Counted from the first letter of the stretch, positions 51,475 through 62,673 are shown. The stretch: DNA of 64,000 nucleotides from Pelomyxa schiedti (GCA_020536535.1 JAHLWZ010000839.1:21930-85929); one strand, 5' to 3'. A program made the numbers and translations. The notes: generated from the sequence alone by a model not told the origin.

Positions 51475-54253
51475 ATGAATAAGGAGCTGACGCCGCCGTA
51501 CAAGTGGGCCGACGACCGATGTGCTGTGTCTATCACGGTTCCGGTTGCGGGAATCGATCCTGCGACCGCTAGGCTCTCGGTTCAGGACGAGGGCAGGGTC
51601 CTGCAGTTGCGCATGACGCAATCGGTGACGTCGAAAGGGACCACGAGTGTTAACAAGTTCAAATTGAACTTGACTTTGTTTGCGCCAATTAGGCAGGAGG
51701 TGTGTGTTTATCCGTCTTGTTCAATGTCATTTACATACGAGACCCCTTTTCTATTACTTGTTTCCCTATTCTTTCTTCATTGTATTTTTATGTTTTCCTT
51801 TCGTTGTGTTAATTTTGCGGGTTATTAACGTACTATCTAGGATTGTGTGGTAGATGTGAACCCCAGGCGTGTGGTGTTAAAATTGCCTAAACTGGAACCT
51901 GGTGTGAAGTGGAAGCAATTGCAAAAAGCCGGAATACCAAAACCACCTTCCGAGTCTATTGACTGGGATAGAGTATAAATTTATCCCTTGTTTTGGAGGA
52001 ATAATCTGTTAAGGTACAACTTGATGATGAAGATGACAACACGGATGTCATAGATATAAGCCCACTTGACAATGCAACACCTGATACCTTTGTTTCGCGT
52101 ATTTTTGCTAAACCGACTATGGTGGTATATTTCCATTCATTCTTTTCTACACTCCTTATTTTATTCAAGTGGCGGAAGTTCTCAACTGCACTCAACCTGC
52201 AAATTGATCAGTAAGCTTTTTACTTCTCCTAGGACAACTTAAAAAAGGAGATTCGCAGGTGGGACATAACTTTTTACTATCTAGTGTTTTTATCCCTACT
52301 CCTGTGCCCCTACACTAAGGTATTGCATAATAATGTGGGTTCTGGTTTTTTTATACGCAAATACAAGGTGGAGGAAAGCTTCAATGTACAAGCGATGCAT
52401 GATATTATGTACCATGGCTGGAACTTGGACAAGGTTTTCCGTGGTAGACAAATTGTTTTATGTTTACTGTAGCACAGTATGACCACTTTGAGTTTCCTGG
52501 CGTTGTTCCTAGGACCTTTATTGGTGCAGTGGCCATAGCCATACCATCTCTTCCTTTAAGTCTTATTCTACGGGTACTGTACTTTCCAAAAGTGCTATCT
52601 CTGTACCTGGGTATTCTAATCGAAAACCCAAATAATCGGATTTGACTGTTTTATAGTGCGGTTTATTCTTGGCTGCACCGTTGCAACATGTTTTGGAAGT
52701 TTCCGAAAGGAAGTTGCTTCTCGTTTTGGTAAGTCTATCTCATTGTCCCTATCTCATACCATACCAGGATATGAAGCTGGCTGTTTCATGACTTTCATTA
52801 CTTTCACCCAATTTCATATCTTATTCTATTCCACACGGCCTTTGCCGAACACATTTGCATTTGCCTTGGGTACAGCACTTCTTTATTTCCAGGATCTAAT
52901 CTGTATCAGTTGTGGTTTCGTTCACACTTTTGTCACGAGGAGGCTACCTCAAAGCTGTAGCAGTTCTGGCCTTCACTTGTATCGTATTTAGGTGTGACGT
53001 TGCTGTTCTTGCTGCTCCGATTGTTCTGGAGATACTGGTGCGCCGCCTTGTACCCATTAGAAAGTTACTGTTTTGGGGAATCGTGGCATCTTTTGCCAGT
53101 CTTGGTAACTTTTTCTTGGAACAAAATCGAAGCATTAACCTCTTCCAGCCCTCACAATAGTTATTGATTCTATATTTTGGAGGCGCCTAATATGGCCTGA
53201 AGGTGTTGTTTTCTATTTTAACACTGTACTGAACAAGAGTCACGAGTGGGGGGTATGTTTGCACTCATCCAGCTCTCCTCTTACTAAGTGCAGATAATGC
53301 CTTGGCACTGGTATTTCACAAGTGCCCTTCCTCGAATGCTTTTATTTTCAGTTGTGTACATCCCATTTGGAATATATGCTGAGCCTAAACGCCTAGGGCC
53401 TCTGGTATTTTTCTTTTTTTTGTTTCTCTTCTCTCACGTTGTGAAAGTATCGCCCCGTTATCATCTTCCTGTGCCTGTATTCCTTCCTTCCTCACAAAGA
53501 ATTGCGCTTTATTATTCATGTAGCTCCAGTTTTGAATGCTATTGCGGCTGTTGGCCTTTCTTATTTGTGAGTCAAACTTGTAAGAAAGTGAGGAATACTC
53601 AGTTACGATCCCAATAGGTGGCGCAGAATCAAGAAGATCACCAAGAGAAAGAGCCTGGCAACACTTCTTTCCATTGTATTGATCTCTGTTATTCTTGTGG
53701 ATGCAGTTGCATCAGCTGGCTTTTTCGCGGCGTCATCATCAAATTATCCTGGTGGCAGAGCCTTAACAAATCTCCATTACTCTGAGCGCACAGGTTTCAT
53801 ATGTACCACACATTCCACTTTGCAATAACTTGTTCGCATGTTGAAGACCCCACTCGCGACTATTACGTGCATATCGATGTGCCGGCTGCCCAAACAGGAA
53901 TATCCCGATTTTTGGAACGCAGTGCTCCATGGAGGTTCATTCAAAGTTCTTATTCACACTCTGCACCAACCTTTGTTTCAAGATACTCCAAGCAGGAAGG
54001 CGAAATCGATGTTGAACAGTTCACACACCTGGTTACGGCCAACAGAACCGTTGCTGGGTTCCATGAAGTAACACACGCGAATGGGTTCTCACATATAAGC
54101 TATTCCAGTGCAATTGCGGCCGTGAAGAGCCTAGCACAATGGCCTCCTGCCCCACGAGAAGCGTGGAATCACCTAAGGTCTATATATGCCCTGGAGCCCA
54201 AAATATTCGTTCACAAGAAAGACCATCACCCTCCCACTCTGAAGCCTTTCTGA
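51475..54253 (+). CDS. ALG12: CS-domain protein joined to ALG12-type alpha-1,6-mannosyltransferase
   Basis: The first part is a CS (p23/Hsp20-like) domain: [59 protein letters not shown]. It is followed by an acidic tail. In frame after an intron at about 52,122-52,231 comes ALG12, the ER enzyme that adds the eighth mannose (alpha-1,6) to the lipid-linked N-glycan precursor. Its segments read [37 protein letters not shown], several membrane helices with [39 protein letters not shown] and [20 protein letters not shown]. It stops at 54,253. The ALG12 call is secure. Whether one protein is made is less sure. The CS part could end alone at TAG/TAA within the intron, and ALG12 could use the ATG right before that intron ([17 protein letters not shown]). 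Confidence 0.8.
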
Positions 54254-54454
54254 GCAACCAAAAGCCAGACACAACAAACCTATGTTCCACAACACTCCAA
54301 CTTGACTTTGGAAAATGAACCAAAAACAAACACTGAAACGCCCTGTGAGAAGTGGCGAAAATTATCCTCTCGTTTTCATCACATTCCGATAAATCCTGTT
54401 ACGTTCCCTTTCTGCTTACATCGTTGTTGGTTGTTTTGGCACACGAGGAAAAAA

Positions 54455-57031
54455 ATGCAGGAGCAGGAGGCTGCAACGACGGACGGATCTAGATCTACGT
54501 CTAACACTACTAGCAGTACCGCCGAAAACGCGACAAATGCTGCCACATCTTCAACGACTACGGCATCTTCGGGTGGTGATGTTTTGAGTGAGGCGCCGGT
54601 GGTTGAAGTGGAACCTCCAGAGGAGGAAAGTGGCGAAAAACCGCCTTTGACGTTTGGTGGGAAGCCGAAAATCCCGTTTGGGCGGCCCAATGCATCCACC
54701 ACAGAACGTATTGTAAAGAGCGTGCCGTACCCTGCTGCCGACCCTATTCCCACTGAAGTCCTTTTTGTTGTGTGTCACGCGTTGCTTTGATCTTCTTATG
54801 CCCGTAAAATCGTAACCTCACTTGATCAGGATGATGGAATTGATGTGGATGCTCTTAGGAAGCACTTAGCCCTTGAGGGTAAACTAAAAGTAATCTCCCT
54901 CAGTCGTTGTATCGAAATCTCTTAAACTAATCCAGGCACAAGACGTTCTCACAATTGTAAAGCGAGTTAAAAATATTTTCCTTAATGAGCCAACTCTTTT
55001 GCATATTGATGCCCCTCTAACCGGTGAGATAAATGTGATCCCCCAGCTTTATGTCTGGCTTGTTGTTATCCATGATGTGAAATGAAGTGTATATGCGGAT
55101 CCATAACCTCACATGTCATCTAGTTTGTGGGGATGTTCACGGCCAGTTCTGGGATCTCATGAAACTACTTGATATTGGAGGGAATGTTCTTAAAACAACA
55201 TATTTATTTCTTGGGGACTATGTTGACCGGGGAAACTTCTCTTGTGAGGTGAGTGACTACTTCTCACCACAGTAACTCAAAAACTGCAGGTGGTTTTTTT
55301 GCTCTATGCACTCAAAATTACCTATCCAAAAACTTTTTGGATGATACGAGGGAACCATGAATGCCGCCATCTGACAGAATTTTTCACATTTAAGCAAGAA
55401 TGTACATCATACTCAACACAGTAGCTTTCTCAGTCTCACAAGGTCTCCACAAGTATAGCCAACAAATTTATGACGCCATCATGGAGTCATTTGATGCTCT
55501 GCCCCTTGGTGCCCTTGTTGCCGGCCATTTCCTATGCATTCACGGTGGGATATCTCCTGAAATTCGTACAGTAGGTCATATAGAAGTTCGCATAGTTCTA
55601 ACTTGATCCCTTGTGCCACTGCAGTTAGATGATATTAAGCGCATTGACAGATTTCATGAACCACCCCAAACTGGTCCCATGTGGCAAGTTTCTTAGATAC
55701 TGGGTTTTTTTTTTAAGTCACTACAGTGATCTTCTGTGGGCTGATCCTGCCGAAAATTTTACGTCTGACGAAGTATAAATACCTAACCCAAGCTCATCCC
55801 AATAACTATCTTTTAGGTTTACTCATTCAATGAAGTTAGAGGGTGTTCTTATGTATTCACGTATGATTTTCATTGTTGCGGCTTTTGTCTAAAGAAAAAA
55901 AAAAAGATTTCGTGCTGCATGTGCTTTTCTGGAACGGAATAGACTTTTGTCGATCATAAGGGCACACGAAGCACAGGATGAAGGATTTAAGATGTATTTG
56001 CATAGGTACTCCATAGATATTAATGTGACTGTATAACAATGATTACTTATTGTACCTTCCGCAAACACTACATATAACTTATGTTTGAAAAACAGGGAAA
56101 ATGCTCCGTTTCCAACAGTGATAACAGTTTTCAGTGCTCCCAACTATCTAGATACATTCAACAACAAAGGTGCTGTTCTCAGGTAAAACCCACATAGGTT
56201 TACTTTATATCACACTCACTTCCTCAGGTATGAACGAAATTGTTTGAATATTCGGCAGTTTAATCAGGTTACTTATCGAAAATTCAAACCATTGTAACTC
56301 TGCACAGGTTCCACATCCCTACTGGCTGCCAAATTTCATGAACGTTTTTACTTGGTCACTCCCCTTTGTAGCTGAGAAGAGTTTGTAACTCAACCACAAT
56401 GTCATTTACCCATGTTCGTTAGTTGCGGAGATGTTGCTTTCATTCCTACGGTTATGTGATGATGCTGATGGAGTTGGGGATGATGATCAGGATGAACGAG
56501 AACTGGACGCACTCTTCGGAAAATCCGAACCTACAAGAACAAGAAAAATTTCCCATGAGCCTGTTAGTGCAACAGACTCTGTAGAAGTTGCCCGAGCAAA
56601 AAGAAAATATGCTTTGCAGCAAAAAATCCTCAGTGTCTCAAGATTTATGTCAATCTTTAACACCTTACGGTACCTTCCCTCTCCCACACACCACCATTTC
56701 ACCTTCCCCTAGAACTGAGCGTGACACTGTTCTTCAAATAAAACAAATGACTGGAGGTGCGTCCGTTCCAAAAGGACTCCTATTGGAGGGACCAAATGCC
56801 CTAATCCAAGGTGACTAAAGCTTGAACTACTTCGTTTTCTAATGTATTTCCCCAAAAGCACTTGGATCCTTCAAGGCGGCGCAACTGGCAGACCGCATGA
56901 ACGAGAGACGACCCCCAATGCCAACAGGAAGCAACACTACATCTCTCACCTCACCCAGAGTTGACGACCCTGGTGGCATTCAGACTCCTTCCCAATCACC
57001 AAATTTATTGTCCACCGATGACACACTGTAA
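54455..57031 (+). CDS. Calcineurin A, catalytic subunit of Ca2+/calmodulin-dependent protein phosphatase (PP2B)
   Basis: A Ser/Thr-rich N-terminus ([17 protein letters not shown]) precedes the PPP phosphatase core: [173 protein letters not shown]. All Fe/Zn-binding motifs (GDxHG, GDxVDRG, GNHE) are present. The C-terminus has the calcineurin B-binding helix, a calmodulin-binding stretch ([18 protein letters not shown]) and the autoinhibitory segment ([19 protein letters not shown]). These separate it from other PPP phosphatases. One acceptor lies after a run of 11 A's (55,895-55,906), needed to give FTFRAACAF. The stop TAA ends at 57,031. Confidence 0.94.
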
Positions 57032-57150
57032 TTTATGTGTAACAACCATGGTACATTACTCCTTTGTAATTAAAATGTGAGTGTGCCCTTGTTTTTTCCA
57101 AAACTCAAATGCAAATTCTTTCTCTTTTAGTCTGTTTTGGGCAAAACACA

Positions 57151-58302
57151 TCACAGCAAAAACTTTTTAGCAGTTTCGTAGGTGAACCAAGTGAGGGAAA
57201 CAGTAGGCACAACTTTGGCATATGAGGGAATGATTCCACGGTAGAATCCACGGATTCCTTGTGTGGAATATATGGAACGGGCAGTTCCTACTGTAGTTAT
57301 GTTGCCAACAACAGCACCCGAGGCCGTGCGCTTCCTTGCTGTGGCCATCATGGTCCGCTTCACTACATCCAGAGGATACATGACTGACATCGCTACACAG
57401 CCGGAAATGGCGCCATAAGCACTGGATAACAGGACGCTCTTGACACGGACTCGGCTCTCGACTGCTTCCTTCACGAGCTCATAGGCAGCAAAGTTGATTG
57501 CGTTGAATGGGGCTACATTCACTATGGAGGCGGTTACTCCAGTAAATAGTGACCGGATTCCCTCTTCAGCAACCATGGTGCTCAGAGTTCCCATGATGCC
57601 TTGGAATTCAGTCAGTGCGATTCGGTACTGCAAGAAGGGTGTATTTACCTTTGTACTTGTCAGCACTGGAGCTACGCCCAACTTGGAGTGTAATGCGGGT
57701 CCTGGCAACATCAAGAGGATGCGTAAGAACCGTGGAGATAACACCAGAGCAGGCACCAACAATAAACTGTGTAATGGAGTCAATTGTTGTTAATTCCAAA
57801 AGGAAAGAGAATGACCTTCCTCCCAGCAGGGAGCTGCTTAGCGCCTGGTGGCATTAGGGCTCGTTTAAACGTTTCAAATGCCAAGAATTTGACGGAGGAA
57901 GTGGGTAATACCTGTTGCAGAAATAAATGAAGGAAACCACAGTTAAGAAAAAGAAACGGTGAGGGAAGAAGCTTACCTTGACGCAGTTAACACCATTTCC
58001 ACGCAAAGAGCCACGAATGCCCTCTGTTTTAATCATCTGGTACACACTCCCCAACACACCAGCACCATAGGGAGAAGTACCATTCACCTATTTGTGATTG
58101 GTGAATTGTTTTCCAAAAAACAAAACAAAACAGCCAACACAACACATATAAAATAACCCATACAGGTACGAACCTGCATGAACACCTTGAGACGTTCCAA
58201 AGGAGCCGTGGCAGTGCGAGACACCACGCCAGCCAATCCACCAGCGAACATCGTGATCGCTCGTTCCTTCATCGTAGCCCCTTGTCTAGCCCCTCGCGGC
58301 AT
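57151..58302 (-). CDS. Mitochondrial carrier family (SLC25) protein
   Basis: This inner-membrane solute carrier has three tandem repeats of about 100 residues, each with the PxDxxR/K-type signature: APLERLKVFMQV (repeat 1), THPLDVARTRITLQVG (repeat 2) and MYPLDVVKRTMMATA (repeat 3). Other typical pieces are TMFAGGLAGVVSRTATAPLE, IKTEGIRGSLRGNGVNCVKV, EEGIRSLFTGVTASIVNVAP, INFAAYELVKEAVE, STQGIRGFYRGIIPSYAKVV and LTWFTYETAKKFLL. The PLERLK form and RGNGVNCVKV resemble the ATP-Mg/Pi and adenine nucleotide/CoA carrier branch (SLC25A24, A42, plant ADNT1). No EF-hands are seen upstream. The start MPRGARQ is at 58,302; MKERA at 58,278 is an alternative. The exact substrate is uncertain. Confidence 0.9.
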
Positions 58303-58542
58303 CTTTGATGGCAAACGAAACGGTTGGAAGGAGCGTCCGATCAGAAGAAAAAGAGATGGTACAAACAATTGGCTGAATAAAAAAATCAACAGACCGGAAC
58401 ACTGTACTTTTCGTTATCATCGCTCAGGATCGGCGGTCAGGTGTTTTTTTTGTTCAGCCAATTGCCCCAAATGTCAAAAGAAACCTCTTCGGTCTTTGTG
58501 ATGTGGCTGTTCATGTATGGGTAGTCCTTGTGTGTTTGTGGC

Positions 58543-58946
58543 CTAGTCGCGCTTCCTCAAACGCCACATTTTTTCTTTCACCGCGTGGGTATTTGCGTCT
58601 TTGCCACCCATAATGCGCTCGCGACCCTGACTGGTCCGGAAGACCACATACGCGTGCATAGTGCCCGGCTTGCGACTCATATAAGGTCCGGCGACGTGGT
58701 CAACCTCGGCGGAGCCGCCAAAGACCTCCTGAATGTCTAACCAGGTGAGACCCGCTGGGATTCCCTCCACGAGTATCTTATATGTGGGCCTAATTACCGT
58801 AGTTACAATGATGATAGTAATTGTGATATTGGAACTTTGCGGCAGGATCTTCATCACTTATGACAATGACCTCCTTGTTAGACGCCGTTTTTGAGATCTT
58901 TCTTTTGTTGTTTTGTTTGTCTTTTTACGGGGGGTTTATTAACCAT
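58543..58946 (-). CDS. Small RRM RNA-binding protein
   Basis: The main exon (58,543-58,789) encodes an RRM-like domain: YKILVEGIPAGLTWLDIQEV, FGGSAEVDHVAGPY, MSRKPGTMHAYVVFRT and RERIMGGKDANTHAVK, ending KMWRLRKRD. LVEGIP and HAYVVF match the RNP2 and RNP1 positions, although RNP1 lacks the usual GYGF aromatics in part. An intron near 58,790-58,838 joins, in phase, to an upstream exon reading SNKEVIVISDEDPAAK, which contains a SUMO-interaction-like hydrophobic core followed by acids. The start is unclear. MVNKPPVKRQ at 58,946 is in another phase and would need a further very short intron. It is divergent from the carrier gene, whose start lies 240 bases away. Confidence 0.5.
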
Positions 58947-59528
58947 GGAGGCAGGGAAGTAGTGTCTGAAAGATGATAAAGACCCAAATTTTTGGATAGA
59001 AAAGCTAGCAGCAAACAGCAGAGGTTGTAAAACAGACCACAGAAGAAGTGTAAACAGCGGTATGTCTCCATTTTGTTTTAGGTCACCCTCACTCAAACAT
59101 AGGGCTCCTTCATGCAAGCAACTCGGTAGGACTGCAGACGAACTTCAGGTATCTTCTCTGTTTTTCTGTTTCGAGTTCTCACACTTTCTAACCACACCAA
59201 ATTAGCCACCAAAATATCAGTCACATTCCCCAGTCAACCAACCAAATCACATTTGCACCCAACCCAACCCCCAACCACTAACACCACCAGAATCCACACC
59301 ACCAAATTTGGAGGTACGATATAAGTACATAGCACCAAAGCCAGCACACACATTCCCATTCAGTGTCAACTTAACCAAATCACACAGTCAACCAAATCAC
59401 ATTTGCACCCAACACCATAATCCACACCACCAACTTCCAGAAGTGTAACAGTGAGTTCCAAAAAAAATAAAACCAAACAGCCAACACAACATTCGTCTGA
59501 TGAACACAGTATGTTATTTTTGTTGGGT
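58947..59528. repeat. Intergenic region with a short direct duplication
   Basis: I see no gene here. A 25-base unit beginning CAACCAAATCACATTTGCAC occurs at 59,239-59,263 and again at 59,389-59,413. Each copy is followed by a diverged AATCCACACCACCAA motif, so the whole duplicated block is about 70 bases. The region is C- and A-rich on the plus strand. Confidence 0.55.
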
Positions 59529-60870
59529 TCAGGTGGTTTTTCGTGCTTCTCTCTTCACAGAAGGACCATGGTTGTGTGCTAGCCGTAAAGACACTCGGGA
59601 CTTCTTGCCATCGCCATTTGGGAGCCATATTTGCTTCAGAAGAGCATCGTCTCGCTGCTGTTGTGTATGAAAGAGGATGTAGCAATGAAAGAATCCTGGG
59701 GCAGCGGCGCCCATTGGCAGGATGTTCGATACTAGAAGTGGTGTGTATCCGCATGCATCTGCGAAGGACCTGGCCACTGTTTCTTTGGTGGTACCGTTGG
59801 GAACCAGTTGTACAAGTAATTTCCACTGCTGCTTTATGTGGTCCTTGTCAACTTCACTGTATTTGGAATTAGTATGTGAGACAGTGTTATAGCCTGATGC
59901 AAAACAACAACAACAAAAAGAAACTACACACCTGAGTCGCCCTTGCCCGTGCTCGCTGTTGGCACCGCCACCGCCATCACCACCACTAGAAGTACCACTA
60001 CCACGACCACCGTCATCCCTCGCACCGCCACCCGCGACGCCCAAGCCCAAGCCCACACCCATGCCCATGCCATCAGCTACAGCCTCGTTGGTGTTGGTGT
60101 TGGTGTTGGTGTTGGTGTTGGTGTTGGTGCTGGTGTTGGTGCTGGTGCTGGTGCTGGTGCTGGTGCTGGTGCTGGTGTTGGTGCTGGTGTTGGCGCTGGT
60201 CGTGTTGCCGCTCTCGTTACCCACGTTCACTCCCACAGCTCCCTGTTGTTGTGCCGCCGGCTCCTTTTTGTCGTCGGGCCCACCTCCGAGTAGCGGTTGC
60301 TTCTCCTGCTCTACCTGCTGCACGGGTTTTGGCGATGGCGACGTTGCTGTTGTCGCAGGATCCGGATCGGCCACCACCACCACCACAGCCCCCGCCGCCT
60401 CACCCTGTTGTTGCTGTTGATGCTCAACCTCTTGTTCCCGTTGCACTGGTTTCGATGACGGCGAGGCAGTTGAAGTTGGTGTGGTTGTGGTTGATGTTGC
60501 TGCCGTAGTAACGTCGGCCGCCGCAACCGCTGCTTCATCCTTTTTGTCATCTCCAAGTTCTTTTTGTTTCGGTGATTCTGATGATGGCTGTCGTTGGCGA
60601 CGGTGCCGTCTCGAGATCCGCCGACGCCGACGGGACCGTAGTAGTAGGCGGTGCTGGGGCTGGAGGGGCAGGCCACAGCGGCACGCCCGGCGCCGCCTGT
60701 GCGCTGCCGTCGGCCGCCGCGTCTGCTGCCCTGTGGACCGCGCGTTTGCTTCTGTAGAGGCCGCGGCCGCGGGGCTCCCCCTCTGTTGCAGCAGCTCCAC
60801 TCCTCCTCCTTGCTCCATCGTCTTCGTTCTCGTCGTCGTAGCCACCCTCTTCGCCGCGGCGCGTGCTCAT
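59529..60870 (-). CDS. Low-complexity protein with a C-terminal RRM-like domain
   Basis: The proposed start is MSTRRGEEGGYDDENEDDGA. The middle is compositionally biased: Ala/Thr/Ser, Gln runs, a long alternating Asn-Thr/Ser-Thr tract encoded by hexanucleotide repeats, then a Gly-rich stretch (GMGMGVGLGLGVAGG). After a short intron (about 59,933-59,894) the C-terminus is ordered: SKYSEVDKDHIKQQWKLLVQ, LVPNGTTKETVARSFADA, CGYTPLLVSNILPMGAAAPG, FFHCYILFHTQQQRDDALLK, then KKSRVSLRLAHNHGPSV and a stop at 59,529. The beta-alpha-beta pattern with CYILF suggests an RRM-like fold. The 5' half switches reading frame near 60,560-60,660. One intron there restores phase in one frame, but the link to the first frame is unresolved. 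Function unknown. Confidence 0.5.
60087..60200. repeat. Hexanucleotide minisatellite (GGTGTT/GGTGCT)n
   Basis: About 19 tandem hexamers, mixing GGTGTT and GGTGCT variants, lie in the coding region of the minus-strand gene and encode alternating Asn-Thr and Ser-Thr. The unit length is a multiple of three, so copy-number change would keep the frame. Confidence 0.85.
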
Positions 60871-61289
60871 AGTTGCCCCCATTCCTCCTTATTCTTTTAT
60901 TATATTATTATGGCGCGCCCTCCCGAGATTTAAAATGTGTGTGTCACGTTTCCCCTGCGCGTCACTCAATTAATCTATTATGTTCCCACAATGCCGACTC
61001 AGGGGCATATTCTTAGCAACAAACCCGATGTTGACACGGGCAGGATCCCTTTACTGTCACCCCTACTTCAAAAAAGAGGGATAGTCGAAATGTAATACGA
61101 GTGATACAAAAAAAAGTAGTATCTCCACCACACTTCTTTCTTTGTATCTCCCCACCAAAGAGTAAGAATGTTATATTATATTCCTTATCACCCACGGAAT
61201 TCTGTTGTTTCCCGGCAAGACTAGAAGAGCTGGCTTCTATACTATCTTGAGAAGAAAGTTTTCTTGACTTCAAAAGCGCAAGTCAAGGA
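60871..61289. other. Intergenic region upstream of two divergent genes
   Basis: A TATTATATTATTATGG stretch near 60,896-60,912 lies just upstream of the minus-strand gene and could be part of its promoter. Otherwise I see no gene or structured element I can support. Confidence 0.3.
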
Positions 61290-61569
61290 TGGCACTGCAG
61301 TGGCAACTGGTACTCAGTCAATCTGGAACAGAAAAAGTTGAGCCCACGTGGAAAACAGGTACCTTTATGATGAGGACCACCTTGTTATTTTCTTGTATTA
61401 TCCCCTAATAGTAAAGATTGCAGGAGAAAGTTTTATCATGAAGTCCCCACAGGATCCAAATGGCTTCTCACAAAGAGGACTCGAAGAGTTGCTGATTGTG
61501 AGCTTCCCTTGCGCCGATGCGGTTATTGTTGGTGGACAGTTCAGAGAGAAATGGGCTCTAGTGTGGTGA
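61290..61569 (+). CDS. Small hypothetical protein, two exons
   Basis: It starts MALQWQLVLSQSGTEKVEPT. An intron GTACCT...CTAATAG (about 61,361-61,411) joins in phase to VKIAGESFIMKSPQDPNGFS, QRGLEELLIVSFPCADAVIV and GGQFREKWALVW, then TGA. The total is about 76 residues. The phase match and natural composition support coding. A GTGAGC right at the end (61,566) could instead be a donor, so the protein may continue. I do not recognise it. Confidence 0.35.
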
Positions 61570-61960
61570 GCGGCGAATGTGTTCGTTCCGTGACGGCGGA
61601 TTGCGTGTGGTGGTGGATTCCAAGCCTCCCAGGCCACTCCCTCCACACCTCCAACTACATGGTGCTAGTAAATCCGCTCCTTTCTCGCAAGTCCTGTTTC
61701 ATCTGGCGCTCTTCTGTGTCCCCAGCATTACTGGATCCACTCCAAATTGCACAAAACCGGAGCCGAACATTTGTGTGTTGACCTCAGTTCCTCCCACATC
61801 AACCACATCGTCCCATCCATTCCCCCTTTTGCACCGTTTCCTTTTTTTGTACTTCGGTTGTTTGCTTGTTTGCAGTGAATGTTTTTTTGCCCCTCTTATG
61901 CATAGCGTGGTGCACGTGGCATGCACTTACGAGTAGTGCACATGGAGTTTCACTGTTGCA

Positions 61961-62131
61961 ATGACGTGTACGCTCGGTGAGTGCAACTGCGCCGCCAACT
62001 GTGCAACTGCCAGCCGTTGTTGTTGCTGTTGCGTTTATGTGCGGCGTTTGCTCGTTGTGATGAATTTTTTAGCTCTTGAAAAGACACTCACTACCCGAAA
62101 AGCGCATTTTTTAAAATTTTCCCAAGGCTAG
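61961..62131 (+). CDS. Short cysteine-rich ORF, possibly metallothionein-like
   Basis: This uninterrupted frame of 56 codons plus TAG starts MTCTLGECNCAANCATASR and has nine cysteines in its first 24 residues, including CxC and a run of five Cys. The rest is basic (VYVRRLLVVMNFLALEK). Clustered Cys without aromatic residues resembles small metal-binding proteins, but I see no match to a specific family. The Cys run comes from a TGT/TGC repeat, so chance is possible. Confidence 0.25.
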   Translation: MTCTLGECNCAANCATASRCCCCCVYVRRLLVVMNFLALEKTLTTRKAHFLKFSQG

Positions 62132-62222
62132 TTTGTCGAAAGTATACTTTTGCTGGGAAACAACAACAAACAAACACAACAAAGGTAAAAAAAAATAGGC
62201 AGTGGTGGGGTCGTGTTATGCT

Positions 62223-62347
62223 GCTCATTTCTACCACCATTTGGCTCATATCTACTTCACTGCCCATTTCTACCCCGCTCATTTCTACCACCATTTGTTG
62301 ATGGGGCTCATATCTAACACCTCTTGATTCTCTTGAAGACAAAAAAG
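62223..62347. repeat. 125-bp exact direct repeat, copy 1
   Basis: The sequence starting GCTCATTTCTACCACCATTT and ending GAAGACAAAAAAG is identical to 62,549-62,673. Inside it, the unit GCTCATTTCTACCACCATTT occurs twice. On the minus strand it reads as an open frame starting MSSRESRGVRYEPHQQMVVE. I doubt that it is translated. Confidence 0.9.
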
Positions 62348-62377
62348 GGGTGTATCTTACTCTTTACTTTTAACACG

Positions 62378-62399
62378 CTGCTTAATGTACATTAAGCAG
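62378..62399. repeat. 22-bp perfect palindrome
   Basis: CTGCTTAATGTACATTAAGC followed by AG is its own reverse complement with no loop. It lies between the two 125-bp direct repeats and five bases before a second palindrome. Confidence 0.9.
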
Positions 62400-62403
62400 G
62401 TAC

Positions 62404-62432
62404 TTGTGCAGAGCTCCAAGAGCTCTGCACAA
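62404..62432. repeat. Perfect inverted repeat, 13-bp arms and 3-base loop
   Basis: The arm TTGTGCAGAGCTC, loop CAA and arm GAGCTCTGCACAA pair without mismatch. No poly-T follows directly, so it does not look like a simple terminator. Confidence 0.9.
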
Positions 62433-62447
62433 CGATTGCACCACAAT

Positions 62448-62548
62448 GCTCATTTCTACTTCACTGCCCATTTCTACTGCTCGTTTCTAAACGCAAAGCT
62501 CATATCTACTTCACTGCTCATATCTACTTCACTGCCCATTTCTACCCC
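62448..62548. repeat. Degenerate short tandem units leading into repeat copy 2
   Basis: Variants of CTCATATCTACTTCACTG and CCCATTTCTACCCCG recur here several times and continue directly into the 125-bp unit. This suggests the unit itself arose by expansion of a motif of about 35 bases. Confidence 0.75.
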
Positions 62549-62673
62549 GCTCATTTCTACCACCATTTGGCTCATATCTACTTCACTGCCCATTTCTACC
62601 CCGCTCATTTCTACCACCATTTGTTGATGGGGCTCATATCTAACACCTCTTGATTCTCTTGAAGACAAAAAAG
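62549..62673. repeat. 125-bp exact direct repeat, copy 2
   Basis: This is base-for-base identical to 62,223-62,347. It ends 70 bases before the start of the low-complexity gene on the plus strand. Confidence 0.9.

Noticed and set aside
55855-55910. A lysine run from the 11-A tract in calcineurin A
   Set aside because: Using the AG after the A run as acceptor gives FTFRAACAF, matching the family without an insertion.
62091-62668. Minus-strand frames starting MSSRESRGVRYEPHQQ in both direct-repeat copies
   Set aside because: They are repeat-derived, terminate at different points and show no splice link to a larger gene. Noted only as part of the repeat.
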